A stretch of 64,000 bases of DNA from Ulva prolifera (taxonomy: Eukaryota; Chlorophyta; Ulvophyceae; Ulvales; Ulvaceae). The position numbers and the translations under genes were made by a program. Positions within the stretch are counted from its first letter, which is position 1, and the number at the start of each line of letters is the position of its first letter. Below the pieces are notes generated by a model. That model did no database searches, was not told the DNA's origin, and saw only the letters and a list, made by a program, of their open reading frames with translations. The stretch lies in NCBI GenBank assembly GCA_023078555.1, contig CM041198.1, forward strand, positions 832,856 to 896,855, written 5' to 3'. Shown in pieces: positions 24,158 to 36,355 of the stretch.

Positions 24158-25512
24158 ATGGTGCTGTTGCACGTCAAGGTCCGACTCTTGAAACTGATCG
24201 CGGAGCGGGACGGATGCAAATGCAGTTGGGCTTCAGTTCGATAAATATGTGAATACCCTGCAGCGATCAGAACAGCAGCAATTTCTCTTCCAGTGCGGCG
24301 CAACCCAACTGGTTCGACAGATTGTGGCCGATGTAGCTGCAATACACAACCTGCGCCAGACAGTGACCAAGGTCAAACTCGAGGGCACCGAGCTGGCAAA
24401 GCATGGCCCCGCCAAGAAACCCGATCAACAGGGAATCGACACTTATGATGAAAATCCTATCGACAAGGGCGAATTCTATCATATGGATCCAACCGGACGG
24501 CGAACCGGCAATGGTAAGGAGTGTTGGCTTCAACGCTGGCTAAATTCGCTGGCTGTACCGCCAGTAGTTGATCCGTACAGCCACAGAACACTAAACTTCA
24601 TTTTCCTGCAGCGTGTGATCCCAACCATGCTAAAGTCCTGCTTCGAGTTCTGGACGAGGCAGAAGACATTGCCAGTCACGTATGTCTCCCTGCTCCTCCT
24701 CCTCTTCCCTGGATGTCAGTGCACCAATATTTTAGCCACTTGCCTGGGCAGCTGTCTTCCTTGTAATGCGGTCGATCTCAAGAGTGGGACAAGCATATCA
24801 TGCATTTACTGAGTGGGTTCTCGCCACTACATCACGACAGGTGCTGACTGTTCAGAAACAAGTTGATCGGAAAGTATCTCTCACTCAGAAGATGATTGAA
24901 CAAAAGCTCGAAGAGGTGAAGGGGGCTGTAATGATTTGCTACCCCATGGGGCTACCTGCATGGGATCCAATGCGTCTGATATTTGATGGTGAGGACCATG
25001 GTCCGGCATCGGTACGCTGCTGGGCTCCCCACATCACGCTGCTTGCACGAAGGACATGGTCACTGGTTTGTCTTCCGAGTTCACGTCCCTCAGCCAAGCT
25101 GTGTTTTTGCAGTACGGAACGGACGACATAGAAGCGGACTCTGCATCTCTGTGGTTTGCTGGCAAGATGATGATCCCTGAAAACAAGCTATCTGTTCACA
25201 CAGGTCGTCACGAAAACACAAAAGCGATTGTCAAGCTCCAGAAGAAAGGCCAAGGCGCTCCATCTCGTGAGCCCGTAAGTTCTTCTGAAATGCCTAGTGT
25301 CCACCTCATGTGTGCAGTTGCTGATGTCTTTCAGTTTACAGGTGGTGGACCAGGCGACACAACAGGCAATGTTGGCATGGTATAGGAAAAAAGAAGACGA
25401 GCAAGCGAAGTTGAAAGAAAATCAGGATGACTCCTACCTCAACTCAGGGTGGGCCAGCAGCAGATCCCTCAAGTCTCACTTTGCTGGAGTGTCGGACGTG
25501 CGATTTAGGTAG
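24158..25512 (+). CDS. CFAP298: CFAP298 (C21orf59/Kurly), axonemal dynein assembly factor
   Basis: Six exons (24158-24178, 24264-24513, 24612-24679, 24841-25011, 25113-25274, 25342-25512) join in phase to 280 aa; animal homologues are about 290 aa. The 7-codon first exon MVLLHVK plus RSEQQQFLFQ matches the conserved N-terminus. Also matching are ELAKHG, FYHMDPTGRRTGNG, GAVMICYPMGLPAWDPMRL, NTKAIVKLQKKGQGAPSREP, and the C-terminus DDSYLNSGWASSRSLKSHF followed by VSDVRFR. The protein is a cytoplasmic factor needed to assemble outer and inner dynein arms and for cilium motility, and it is lost in lineages without motile cilia. The almost complete set of conserved blocks makes this one of the surest calls in the window. 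Confidence 0.95.
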
Positions 25513-25762
25513 CGGCAGCATGAAAGTACTTGCGAATTCTATTAAGTGTGCCATGAGGAACCTGATTGAAGTGTATATGCACGCCGTGGCAAGGCCGCAG
25601 TGCAACACACGCCCTTCTCCGCTCATATGATTGTCCTTAGCATGCAAGGCTATGATGGCACAGAAGCGTGTCCATTGCATTATGCAAAGACATCAGGTAC
25701 ATACCAGATGTGGCTTTTAAGTCAGAATGCTGTCATGTTTGTGCTACTGCCTGCACAGATGC

Positions 25763-25767
25763 TGTAA
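25763..25767 (+). promoter_or_regulatory. Candidate poly(A) signal TGTAA of CFAP298
   Basis: The nearest clear TGTAA past the CFAP298 stop, about 250 bases downstream. Confidence 0.35.
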
Positions 25768-26577
25768 GTTAAATTACAAGTCTGTGTATGTGATGCCATC
25801 GCCAGATGTGTCGTGAAGTCTCCAAAGGCTCCCACCTCGGGTGCCTGATATTCAGTGCACCCTCAATCTGCAAGTGCATGCTGGTATACCACGTCTTGAC
25901 GGAGGCAACTCGATATTGTGCCATTGCCTGGTCTTAGTGATGCAGAGTGCATGTTTAATGGTTGACTTCGCTTTGGTGCATTCGTTGGAGGTTGGTGTTG
26001 AAGGCGAGGTGGTAATACGGGAAGCGCAATGCGAAAGCGCCTAACGTGCTCATGCATGGTACACAACTATGATGACGAAGTGTGTGTCGCGGCAACTGAG
26101 CTGTCCTACTTGCTTTGTTGCACACTGCTGCCAATCCGCTGGCACGCATCCCATGAAGCCACACATTGAAATCCCAGCAGTCCAGGGTTCTGAGTCGACA
26201 GGCAGAACATCATGCGGAAAGTAACATGCTCACCTGTCACTGGCGGATTTGGCAGCTGCAGGCCCCCCCCTCGAAAACACCAAAATGTACAGAGCTGTGG
26301 TGTCAGCGCTGTCTGCCCAGGCCACGGACTGGGGAGCAGCAGACACGGCGGTCTGAGTACATATGCACAATCTGTGGATTTTTGGGTGCCAGGAAGATAG
26401 GCACTCCCATGTCAGATGACCTGCAAGTGGCGATTGTATGCTACGCCATCGCTGCGAACAGCAATGATAATTTCTGAGATGACTATTGTGAAACCACAGT
26501 GTGAATGTGTGCACACTGCTGCTGTCTACACAGAAACAGCCACACAAGACTGCTGGGGTTGGGGCATCAAGAAAGTG

Positions 26578-26582
26578 TTACA
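26578..26582 (-). promoter_or_regulatory. Poly(A) signal TGTAA of the SCCPDH-like gene
   Basis: TTACA on the plus strand, 53 bases past the minus-strand stop codon at 26635-26637. Confidence 0.5.
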
Positions 26583-26634
26583 AGCAAACCCCTCTTGGAG
26601 GATAGGCGGCTTTTCAGATTACACAGCCAACACA

Positions 26635-29304
26635 TTATGCAGCCTTTTGCTCTGCAGCATCGGTAGTGCTGGGCAGAGGAGCATCGTTGACCTCCAGCTC
26701 ATATCCAGCATTCCTGAGGCGCTCATGCAGCACCAGGCCATATGCTGCACTTGGTGTGAGGATGCCGCCTGGGTTCTGGCTTGCGTATGGGTCTGCTTGG
26801 ACATCGTCTTCCTGAAGGGCCATGCACAGGGCACACTCCAAAATCATGCGGCTTGTGGACAGGTACCCCCCATCACGATGCCCATCCTGCAGCAGATGAT
26901 TTGAATCAGCAGCCTTAATCTGCCACAGCCCCAGCATTGAGGGCATGAACACTACGGCAAATGTGAGCCAACGGCAGTAGTGGAAGTTGACAGGTTTCGC
27001 AGCTCATGGGATTCCGGATGCTTTCCAAAACTCAAGCCACAGGACTGTGCAGAGCATGGTCATCCCCCAGACCCATTTGCATACCCTGGCTGGGGCTGGA
27101 AGCGCCACCAGCGAGCATCTGGGCTCACGGTCGAGTCACTTCGTGCCAGATTTAGCGCGGCAGACACGTGCACACCTTGATGAATGATTTCACTCGTATA
27201 GGTTCACCGTCCGCATTGTCTGAAAGAGCATAGCAGCTCATAGAAAAATAACCACCCTCCATTGTCTCACGTGAAGGGCCGCTTCCTGGAGTAGGGAGAC
27301 GCTTGCGAATGAACGGGACCTTGGCAGCAATCACAAGCACCATAGCCGCCAGGGTGGTAAATATGGAAACTGCAGTCGCCTTGAGGAGGCCTTTGCCGGC
27401 TCTTTCAGAGTACACCATCCTTTCCCCTGTACACATAGGCAAATCAGGGACGACCCTGATCAGAAGTTCCAGATCTGGCGAGTACCTCCTGCAGTTTTAT
27501 GGTGAGCTCTTTAGCATGCAAAATTGCACGCTGCCTGTCACGAGCACTGCATGAGCTTCTAGCATACATGCAACAAATGACCTGCAATACTACAGCGACC
27601 GCCAGGTACCCTCAAGTTCAGCCGTACACGGTCGCGACATGGCGGCCATCTGTCGTCGCAGGTCAGCGAACACAGTGCGGGGCAGACAGTCACACCGTAC
27701 TGATAGCCCAGGAGGGCATTTGACCGCCGCACAATCTTTGAGTTGTGTGCATCCATGATAAATGGCCCAGCCCACGCCTGCAACGCCTTCGACCAGGATG
27801 GACTAAATGGGCCTCCATGGTCTGGCAGTTCCTTTATGGGCACATCACTACGGATGGCATCCAAGAAGTATGGATGAAACATGTTCTTGGTCAGGGGTCC
27901 AGTTTCTTGCATCATGTAAACGGCTGATTCGATGGTCCCTCCGCTCACACCGCCCTTTGCTGCAAGTTGTACAAGACCAGTCTCAGCCGCTGTCGCCACA
28001 GATTCCAAATTCGCATGATGAAATAGACAGTCTGAGGTGAAGTACATTCAATGCCACAGGCCGGGTCTTTTGTCGCACCACATACTGCTCAAAAAGCCAC
28101 TGAGCTTAGATTTGCAGGCTGCAGGACGCACCATCACCGACAATGACAGTTGTCTCTCCGAGAGTCTTGTTGTGATGCTGCTTCATGTGGTGCGCTGCCA
28201 TCAGGGTCAGGACATCGCCAGGGACTGAGTCAAAGCCGCACGAGTGCACAATTTTGACATTTTTGGCCCTGGCTTCATCATGAAACTCTTCCATCATCCT
28301 CCGAATGAAGAGAGCTTCTCCGGTCAAATCGCAGTAGTGGGTACCGTTTTCAACGCAAGCCTGTACATGAGCAAGGATATCGTACAAATTGAATTTGTTG
28401 TCAGAGTGCGACAGATTGGCAATGTTCGGACTGGCGCGCAGGTCAGAACACTGGTGGACAGGGATTCTGAGGCTGAGGACACTCACCTGTACAACTGGCC
28501 TTCCCATTTTTGCGTATGGACCAACTGTTGTAATGACGACCTGCATAACATGGCATTCGGTATGAATGTCAGATTCTCCTGGTGATATCACCCGGTGCCA
28601 AAGACGGGGTGGCAAGTTGCGACCCCTTAATCGCAAGAGGCTTCGTCATGGAGCAACATATTTCACAGTAGCAGCACCTTGCCACAAGGAAAAACACAGA
28701 CGTTGGATACATCTGCACATATGCATATGGCATACATTGGCGGATACGATGCACTTGTACAACGACAGGTTCGACCACAGGTTGCTAGGTGCTGGACCAT
28801 GTGTCCACAAGGACGAAGTCAGACAGGCTTATACTTGAACATGCGCACCTTGGATGAAGCTGCAAGGGAGTTCAGGGATGCTTGATCCAAGAGGTCTACG
28901 GTAACGAGCTCCACATTCGCTGCAGCCTGATTGTAAGTTGCTACCTCCCTGCGAACTTCCTGTAACTTTGCCTGGCTTCTCCCAGCCATTGCCCATCGCA
29001 CACCCTTGCCCTGCATTCAAGGGTGCCATCAGATCTGAATGAGACAAACATTCGAGATAATTCCAAAAACTCATTGGTATTAGCAGAACAAAACTTGCGT
29101 GAAGATGCAGTCAAAGTGTAAGCAAGGAAGTTTGATGGATGCGACTGGAATACGTCAAATCGCGTAACAGCCGGGCGTGGACAAAGGCGCTTTTTTTCAA
29201 GTCTTAGCAAGGAGACGCACCTGATACACTTTCGCCAAGTGCTCACATACTAGCTTTCCTGTGAAGCCGGTGGCGCCAAGAACCACCACATCATACGACC
29301 GCAT
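26635..29304 (-). CDS. Saccharopine dehydrogenase-like oxidoreductase (SCCPDH type)
   Basis: The start MRSYDVVVLGATGFTGKLVCEHLAK at 29304 is a Rossmann dinucleotide-binding motif (GATGFTG) typical of the family. Further exons follow in order: WAMAGRSQAKLQEV (28.98 kb), VVITTVGPYAKMGRPVV (28.5 kb), NGTHYCDLTGEALFIRRM and HSCGFDSVPGD (28.35-28.2 kb), GGVSGGTIESAVYMM (27.95 kb), a hydrophobic helix KATAVSIFTTLAAMVLVIAA (27.4 kb), and a C-terminus GGYLSTSRMILECALCM and GGILTPSAAYG (26.85-26.64 kb), ending with a stop at 26635. These blocks match the SCCPDH-like oxidoreductases of plants and animals, whose substrate is unknown; they are not the lysine-pathway enzyme. The predicted membrane segment agrees with the family's membrane or lipid-droplet location. 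Exon ends at 28.5-27.4 kb are approximate. Confidence 0.85.
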
Positions 29305-30300
29305 CGTGATGTATAGTGGTGCCAATGCACTTGAACGTCGATTATCGTATCGGGGTCTGGAGATCGGTCACTGTGCACCGGAGATCCGTGCGACAAAAAT
29401 ATGCAGTAGATTGTAGTTGCTCTGCTATCATCTGGCTATGAGTTTGCGATCTGGCTATTAGTTTGCGAACAGGCCGAGCTGAGGAATGGCCCACAGCTGC
29501 ATCTCTCACATGGTTGTGTGGCCCAGCGGTGCTCAAATGTTGTCCATACACATGGGCTGACTTCAGGCTCGGATCAAGGCACACCTCAAATCATGAGGTA
29601 ATCTAAGCATATGTATCTTCAGGTGTACAGCGCATTATTTTGGTGCCCATGTATTGTAAGTCTAAGATCGTCTTGCGATCTACGCTCCACATAGGCGTCC
29701 CGGAGACAAATGCGTCGGCAGCGTTTTGCGAAGCAGTATGATGTCTCAAGCGCGCGCCGAAGGAATTGCAGTAATTATGCCTTGGACAAGAAAACCCCGC
29801 GTGCATGAAAGTTATGTGCCGGGGCCGGATCTCGGTGCAACACCACGTGGATATTTTGTGCGGGATGTTTGCAGCAACTAAATGCACGGTTCTCGGGAGT
29901 ACGAACCTATGTTGTCGATGCTTTTGATTGCATGACAGATGTTGCATCCACATCTCCTGGAACTGGGAAACCAGGTAGCATGCGGTACTATCTGCATCTG
30001 TTTAGCTCTCCCACTCTGTCTCTCCATTGCCTCTGCAAGTACAGACCGATCTAGCCCGAAGCAAACACACGAGGGGATCATGGAGCCTTTTCACGGTGAT
30101 TCTGCACATGTGCTCATGCTGACATCAACTGCAACATGATGAGTCCTTCAGGCTGAGCCAGGTCCCACACTGCCCAGCACATATGGCTGCTGATGAGAAT
30201 CCACAAATTCTAGGACACCAACACCGCCACTTCTTAACCAAGATCATCTCGAGCTTTCAGACAATACAGACTCTTGCAGGCCTCCGTAATGACATCTAAG
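29305..30300. other. Intergenic, no supported gene
   Basis: About 1 kb between the start of the SCCPDH-like gene and the end of the GIY-YIG gene, both on the minus strand. No coding exon recognised. It should hold the SCCPDH-like promoter. Confidence 0.4.
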
Positions 30301-33300
30301 TCACAAGTATTGCCCTTTTGGCAGAGCGCTCAGTGACTGCCCGTCTGGCAAGATGAGCTGTCGGTAGCCTTTATTTGTCCTCTCGTTTCCCGGATAGTCA
30401 ATATGCAACAGCAGTTGCTCCTCTACGTCTTCCGGTTCTTCTGGCTCAAGGCATACCCTATACCGATAGAACATTCGGAACCCTCGCTGCTGCAACACCT
30501 GGAATAATTGGGTCTTCACACTCTCACGTCCAGGTCTCCAAGGGCCCACAAGGACATTGCCGTGAGCAAGCTTTGTATAGCTGCACATCATGCTCAAGTG
30601 ACTACCCATGCACACTCCAATCGCAACATAAGTATACAACAATGACATTAACGGCCATGGAAGTAAGCAAGTTCCAACACATGCAACAGCTATACCAAAT
30701 ATCGCAGCTTTGCTGCCCTCCGAGACACCCCTTTTCATACTGAATTAGGGCACGGACAAGCACAACCGTGATCAGCAGAATTTGAGCACCTCAATGACAC
30801 TCTTGCAGCCCTACCAGATCAACATATTTGAGAGTAAAATCAAGTCTGTTATGTACGGAGCCAGTTTACTGTATGGGACCTGTGTACGTTGCAAAAGCAT
30901 ACATGTTTCTGAACAGCATTGTGTCACACACCACAGTGTCACACCACAGCAACATCAATCACGCCAGGCTTGCCAACGCCGGTTGTGAGGGCTTACCTGG
31001 TGAATCGTGTAGCCAGATTCTGACTCCCTCTCCCGACATGAGTGCCAGCTTTACCCAGGTAAAATGCCAGAATATCGCTATGCGTGTGAGTACTTGGCGG
31101 CATTGCACCCCACTCATATATTCCAGGAACTTGGGGTACCTTTCCCGTGACATCCTGCGAAACGAGCCCAACACATGTACTTCATGCATGCTGTCACCGA
31201 TGCATATACACAAGCAGCACCAAAATCGTCACAGATCATACCTTCAGAGTGAAAAATGACACTTCAAGCCATGGCGAAAATCCGACAAACATCAGGCTGC
31301 AATGTGGAAGGCTCTCACGGGACTGCTTGCGGCGCTTTGCACCATAGTCGGGCAGATGTGCCAGTGACTTGCCCGGCTGTGCTACAGGTGCCACTGGCTG
31401 GCTGGCTGAGAACGTGAAACCTCCACTGCACGAATTGTTAAGGCCTGTATCTACGATAAGGCCCTCGCAGGGGGCACATTCGGCCATGGAGCCCAAGTAT
31501 CTGTTTGTGCTGGAATTGGAGATTTGACCATCCTCCAATGCCACTTGCACCTTGCAAAAGTCTGGGCCAGCCTCTGAGTCGCAGCCTGCGCTCGAACAGA
31601 CTGTGCGGGTCTGTGACGCTGCGTTGACATCACGTACTTCTAATGGGCGTGTTGAGCGCTGGGATCTCCCCCCGACACTTTGTGAGAACAGTGAGTGCTC
31701 TAGACTGGCCTCATAGTTCGCATGGGCAAGCTGAAATGACGTCTTCAAGGGAGAAGAGGCAGTTGCGGCGACAAAGCCAGGTGTGTAGACATCATTGCAG
31801 CATTGTGTAGATTCCATGCTGTACCCCAAGCGTGCGGCAAGCGCCAGGCTGGCTGCAGGCTGTTCAAATTGTGCAGATTGCAGCAGCGCTGCCGGGTGGT
31901 CATCCACAGCACGCCGTGGTTTCGATGTGCGCTTCACACCCTTGCTCGCCTTGGCCTTTCCACATTGATGCGCTCTGCTTTTGGCGCCACCCTGCACACG
32001 CAAACCCAACATATGCAAGGAGCTAGATCAGTCGGGAGTGAGCACTGTGTTGACTCGTGCGTGATGCAGTGCGTTGCTGCATGGCACTTCCTAACTACTT
32101 GCATAAGCTTGATCTATATGTGCAGCTGCCAACAAGGCAAGTCAGTCTCAGAAACGAGCAAGTTATTGTGAGAATTCCGGGGGCATCACAAAATCTCATT
32201 TCTTGTGTAGCCATGACACCAAATGTACCAGTCACAAACGATGGGCATCTACTTGTAATGTGCCATCAAAACGCCCCTGCATCTGCACTGATACACTGGC
32301 CTCATACCTTGGCAGATCTGCCAGATGATGTGGCGTATTGGCAGCCTGAGCTAGCATTAGCACCCTTTGGCGCAATCGCTTTCGGAGGCCCTATCGTGCG
32401 TTCAAAGTACTCATATGCGTCGTACATCGGTCGCTTAGGCGCAGCCGCTGCTGTGGCTGCCTTTGCTGCATATGAGGGCACAGGCGCAGCTCTGGGAGGT
32501 GCCTTCCCAGCTGCATATGTCGATCCACAGGCAGGGCGCCACGCGGGCGCTGCATGTGCCTGTGTCTGCGGCGTTGACCTTGTTGAATAGCGCTTCGTTC
32601 GTGTCGTCTGGCCTGAATCAGCACCAAAACTTAAATCATCCACATGTCAGCCACAATGCCATTTGCACACTTGGCCCCACACGAGTAGGGGCTCAATGCC
32701 CCATGCCTGCAAATGCACATGCAAAGGACAGACCTGTTTGTGCTCCTGCCTTTGCACCTGAGCTGGCGCGCGAGCTGCGCATGCGCAGCGCAGACGGCTG
32801 GGCGGCAGCCTGGCGCGAGAGCAATGCACCAGCTTTGTGTCTCCCTTGTATCTTCATCGCACCACTGCAGGCCTGAGCTACCGGTTCAGTAGGGCAAAGC
32901 CATGCTGCCACATCCGCTGTGCCACCAGTCGTCCTCTGGCCGTGGCAAACGTCATTGCTGAGAGCTGAGCGGACAGAAAATGTCGATACTCGCGTCATCG
33001 CTGGCGACACCGGCTGATCCTGGTCCAGCAGCAGGCCTCTGCTGGCAGCCTGAGCCGCTTCACTGATGCGTGGACCAGCCCCAGGTACCTCGCACGGCAC
33101 ATCGACCCTGCTACTCGTGCTACACGCTAGGTCAGCCTGTGGCTGTGTGTGTCCCAATCCGGCTGCCAGTTGCAGCTGCACAGCCTCATCATACACAGCA
33201 TCAAATGTCATGGGGTCGACAAAATGAAGGCGACTGTCACAGCTTGCATTGTCTACATCGGCCCTGTCGACCTCCAAGGACACGTTCCTCTGCAGTGGGC

Positions 33301-35138
33301 TACCAGCAACCACATCGACGGTCTCTTCAAGTCCGTCTTGAGGATGAAGCTTCAAGGGGGACATCTCTGTGACAAACTCAGGCGAAGGCCACTTCTCCGC
33401 CTTGACAACTGATGCTTGGGCATCTAGTGCACGCTCTTGCTCGACCAGGTCGGCAAGGAGATCCCTGAGAACACTTTTGGCACTGCGGCCACAGGCGTCC
33501 CGGAGCAATGGTGACAGTGCATTCCCCATGGCTTGGAGACGTGGTGTACCAGTCTCTTCCCGAAGACATGCTGCAGTGCCTGGCTGTTCAATGACTCCAG
33601 GCGAACTAGCAGAGCCTTGATCATGCACAGTCTCAAGTGGCGTCAATTCAGTTCCCTCTGCAATTCGCAGTCCCCTTTCACAAGTGCTGTCAACTTTATT
33701 GGACACCCGGCCCAGACCAACAGGTGTGAATGCCCAGGGCGAGGCTGCTGCGCCATGGGCAGGGCTACCACATAGCTCTACTGCTGCCTGCTCACTGGCG
33801 GCCTTGCTTGACTCAGCGGCACTTACACCCTCGCTCGCCTGTGTGCACAGTGGTGTGCCCGGAGACGTTGCAGCGGCAACCAATGTCATCTGCTCTACAC
33901 TGGAACGGCATGGCTGGGGACTAGCAAGCCCGCCGCAATGCTGCATTGCTTGCTCAGCTGACTGCTGGAGAGGAAAAGGTCTGCAGAGATCAGAGAAGCG
34001 GCGTGCACTTGTCTTGCTGCCCCTCTGAAGCCCACTTGGGTAAGCATGCGGAGCCGCGCCAGGCACTACGCCAGAAATGGGTGTGCCACTAATCTGAGTT
34101 GGTGGGGTGGGCAGCTCTGACACAAACAGCTGCTGTTTTGCAAGTGCCATAAAGTCTGTCTCCGCTGCAGCCTTCGTTGTCGATGGCGGCTCGTTCAGGG
34201 TCAGTTGCAGAAAGTTGCAGATCATCATGGGAGTGGCCTGGATTTCCTCTCTATCACTGACCGGGTGCGCCATCAGCTGCAATGGGACTTCGTCCGGTGA
34301 CAGCGAGCTCTCTTCATCTTTGCATGTTGGGGATGGTGGGGGTGGCAGCGATGCAGCTGGGCTGCTGTAACGCAGCGGTCGCAAAGGCGACCTGGCCGCG
34401 CTCTCTGGAGCTGTACCGTGGTCGGGCACTTCGGGAGTGCATGACTGGCTTCCGTTTTCTGCAGACTGACACATAAATGTTTCCTTGTGCCACCGTGCAC
34501 ATGCTGGAGCTATCAGGAAGTGTATTGGCACTTGCGACGTCATTGTGATTAGCCGGATGTAATCGAGTCACCTGGATGTTCTAATGTACTGGTACACCTG
34601 TGACTCTGCAGATTACGGCATGATGTACATCTACACGCTGCACGTGAAGTTTCGCACCACTGGCTGACACATGCGACCCCTGCAACATGCTCAACAGGGA
34701 TCGCGTTGCAGGGCTCAGCGCCCTTCCGTCCTGCACTGAATACATCTGCAGATCGCATGTGCCGTGCTGTGGCAGATCCACAACGTCGGTGAAGCCCCCA
34801 TGTGACGATCCTACAAACGACGAACAGCATCAGCAACAGATTGAATCACTCTTGATTGTGCACTCAGGGTAATGATACAGGAGGGTGCCTGGTGATCTGT
34901 TCAAGGTGACCTTGAATTAATACACAAGCACTCCAGGACATGGTGCCGTCCACTAGATCATACCAGTATTTGGCATATGAGAGCTCCGGGGAGCGAGTTC
35001 CGCGAAGTCTGGAGTGCCTGAGATTGGGGACAGAATATCATTTTCTTCTGGTCCTGACGACCTTGCGTTGGTGCTCAAAGGCAAAGGCGTGGCAACTGAT
35101 GCACGTTGGAAGTTAGCATCCTCCAACTGATCCGCCAT
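30301..35138 (-). CDS. Large, mostly disordered protein with C-terminal GIY-YIG-like domain
   Basis: The start MADQLEDANFQR at 35138 has a good context (ATCATGGCGG). A 1.6-kb exon (about 34.5-32.7 kb) follows, rich in Ser, Pro, Ala and Thr with repeated TP/SP sites. An Ala/Pro/Lys exon (32.62-32.31 kb) and a Ser-rich exon with KASKGVKRTSKPRR (32.0-31.25 kb) come next. The C-terminal part reads CSLMFVGFSPWLE, then in phase DVTGKVPQVPGIYEWGAMPP and ILAFYLGKAGTHVGR, the PGIYEWG...FYLGKA pattern of GIY-YIG-type domains. The final exon has LQQRGFRMFYRYRV and VEEQLLLHIDYPGNERTNKG, matching the family's helix with a Glu and the Asn. GIY-YIG folds are nucleases or, in plant EFFECTOR OF TRANSCRIPTION proteins, DNA-binding regulators. 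Linking the N-terminal exons to this domain is inference from frame and spacing; two genes are possible. Exon joins around 30.6-31.0 kb are uncertain. Confidence 0.55.
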
Positions 35139-36355
35139 GACGATGCAGTACCTATGAGTCTTCCTCTGTTTGCGAGATATCAGCAAGAATGCGTGTGCAG
35201 CAAGAACCTGGGACGTTGTGCCAAGCACCGCAATTCGTTGTTTCGCAGCAGTTGCAGGCAAGGCCAAATCATACGCCATCTTCATGCACGCCGACTACAG
35301 CTTCTCCTGATCAACGTGAACATTGTATCAGGCGCACACCGACTTCCCACTTCCGGGTTTTCTGTAGCCTCACCAGCGGAAGCGCGCTTGAAATGCTCAC
35401 CGGTGCTGAATAATCGCTCTTGTAGCGTCGACGTGAAATTATCCATGATCATCGCATGGAGTAAAATGTAGTCCCGGATGAACTCCAACGTTGAACATGA
35501 AGGCAGTACATAGACACGCTTGTTCAATTGCTCATGGTCCAGTTAACAAAGCGGATCTGCTGTGGCCGCTCGCTCACACGTCAAGCGCTGCCACCGCAAG
35601 ATCGCTAAGCGGGGGAATACACTTTTGCAATGGGCCGGTCCGCGTCCAACCTTATGCAGCGCGCAGAGGGCACTTGCTGGAGCGTCTTGTTGTGGTCAGG
35701 TGCATGCATGCATGACCACGGTATGCACAGTTCCGCCGAATCGCTTGATCCGAGACGACCAGTATAGCGAAGCGAACGTGGACAGACCGTGAGTGATGCA
35801 TGATCCTCACAATCCGCCGTGTGCGTCTTGTTTCTCCGGCCCACTCTCACGGAACTCCGGTGCCCAGCCACATGCGACAGCAGCACGAGCTGCTCGACAT
35901 AGATGGCCATCGGGCCCAGTGCACGTCTGCTTGTGATTCAACAACGTTCAAGATCCCATACTGTATAAACTGCAGTTTGAAATGACTGTACCTCAGTACA
36001 TCTTTCAGATGTGTTTGACGTCCACTCACCCATTGACCTGTGCCTGCAGTCAACTTCGAAACTCACATGCTCATGCGACACAAGAAATTGATAGTCGCAA
36101 TCGAAGGCAGTCATTTACAAATCAAGATCGACTGCCTGCGATCACGATGGTTCATCAAGGATCAAGCTGGCCAAAGGTAAACGCAGAAACAGCATTCCAA
36201 AACATCCGCCATTGCCAATTGGCAGGGCGTTGGCACAGGGCTCAAGCCAAAGCAGCCAGATCAAGCTCCCCACATGCATTCGCATGTACCCATCACATAC
36301 CCACTGTGCATTTCCCTGTTGACGAGGTTCTACAAAAAAACATGAGCTTTAGCAT
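35139..36355. other. Intergenic, perhaps 5' exon of the GIY-YIG gene
   Basis: About 1.2 kb. The minus-strand open frame at 35282-35527 (STLEFIRDYILLHAMIM) might be an upstream exon, but no supporting similarity was seen. TTACA near 36115 may be the poly(A) signal of the coiled-coil gene that ends at 36356. Confidence 0.35.

Larger units (their letters stand above)
25513..26634. other. 3' regions between convergent genes
   Basis: Lies between the end of CFAP298 (+) and the end of the saccharopine-dehydrogenase-like gene (-). No coding exon recognised. Confidence 0.45.
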
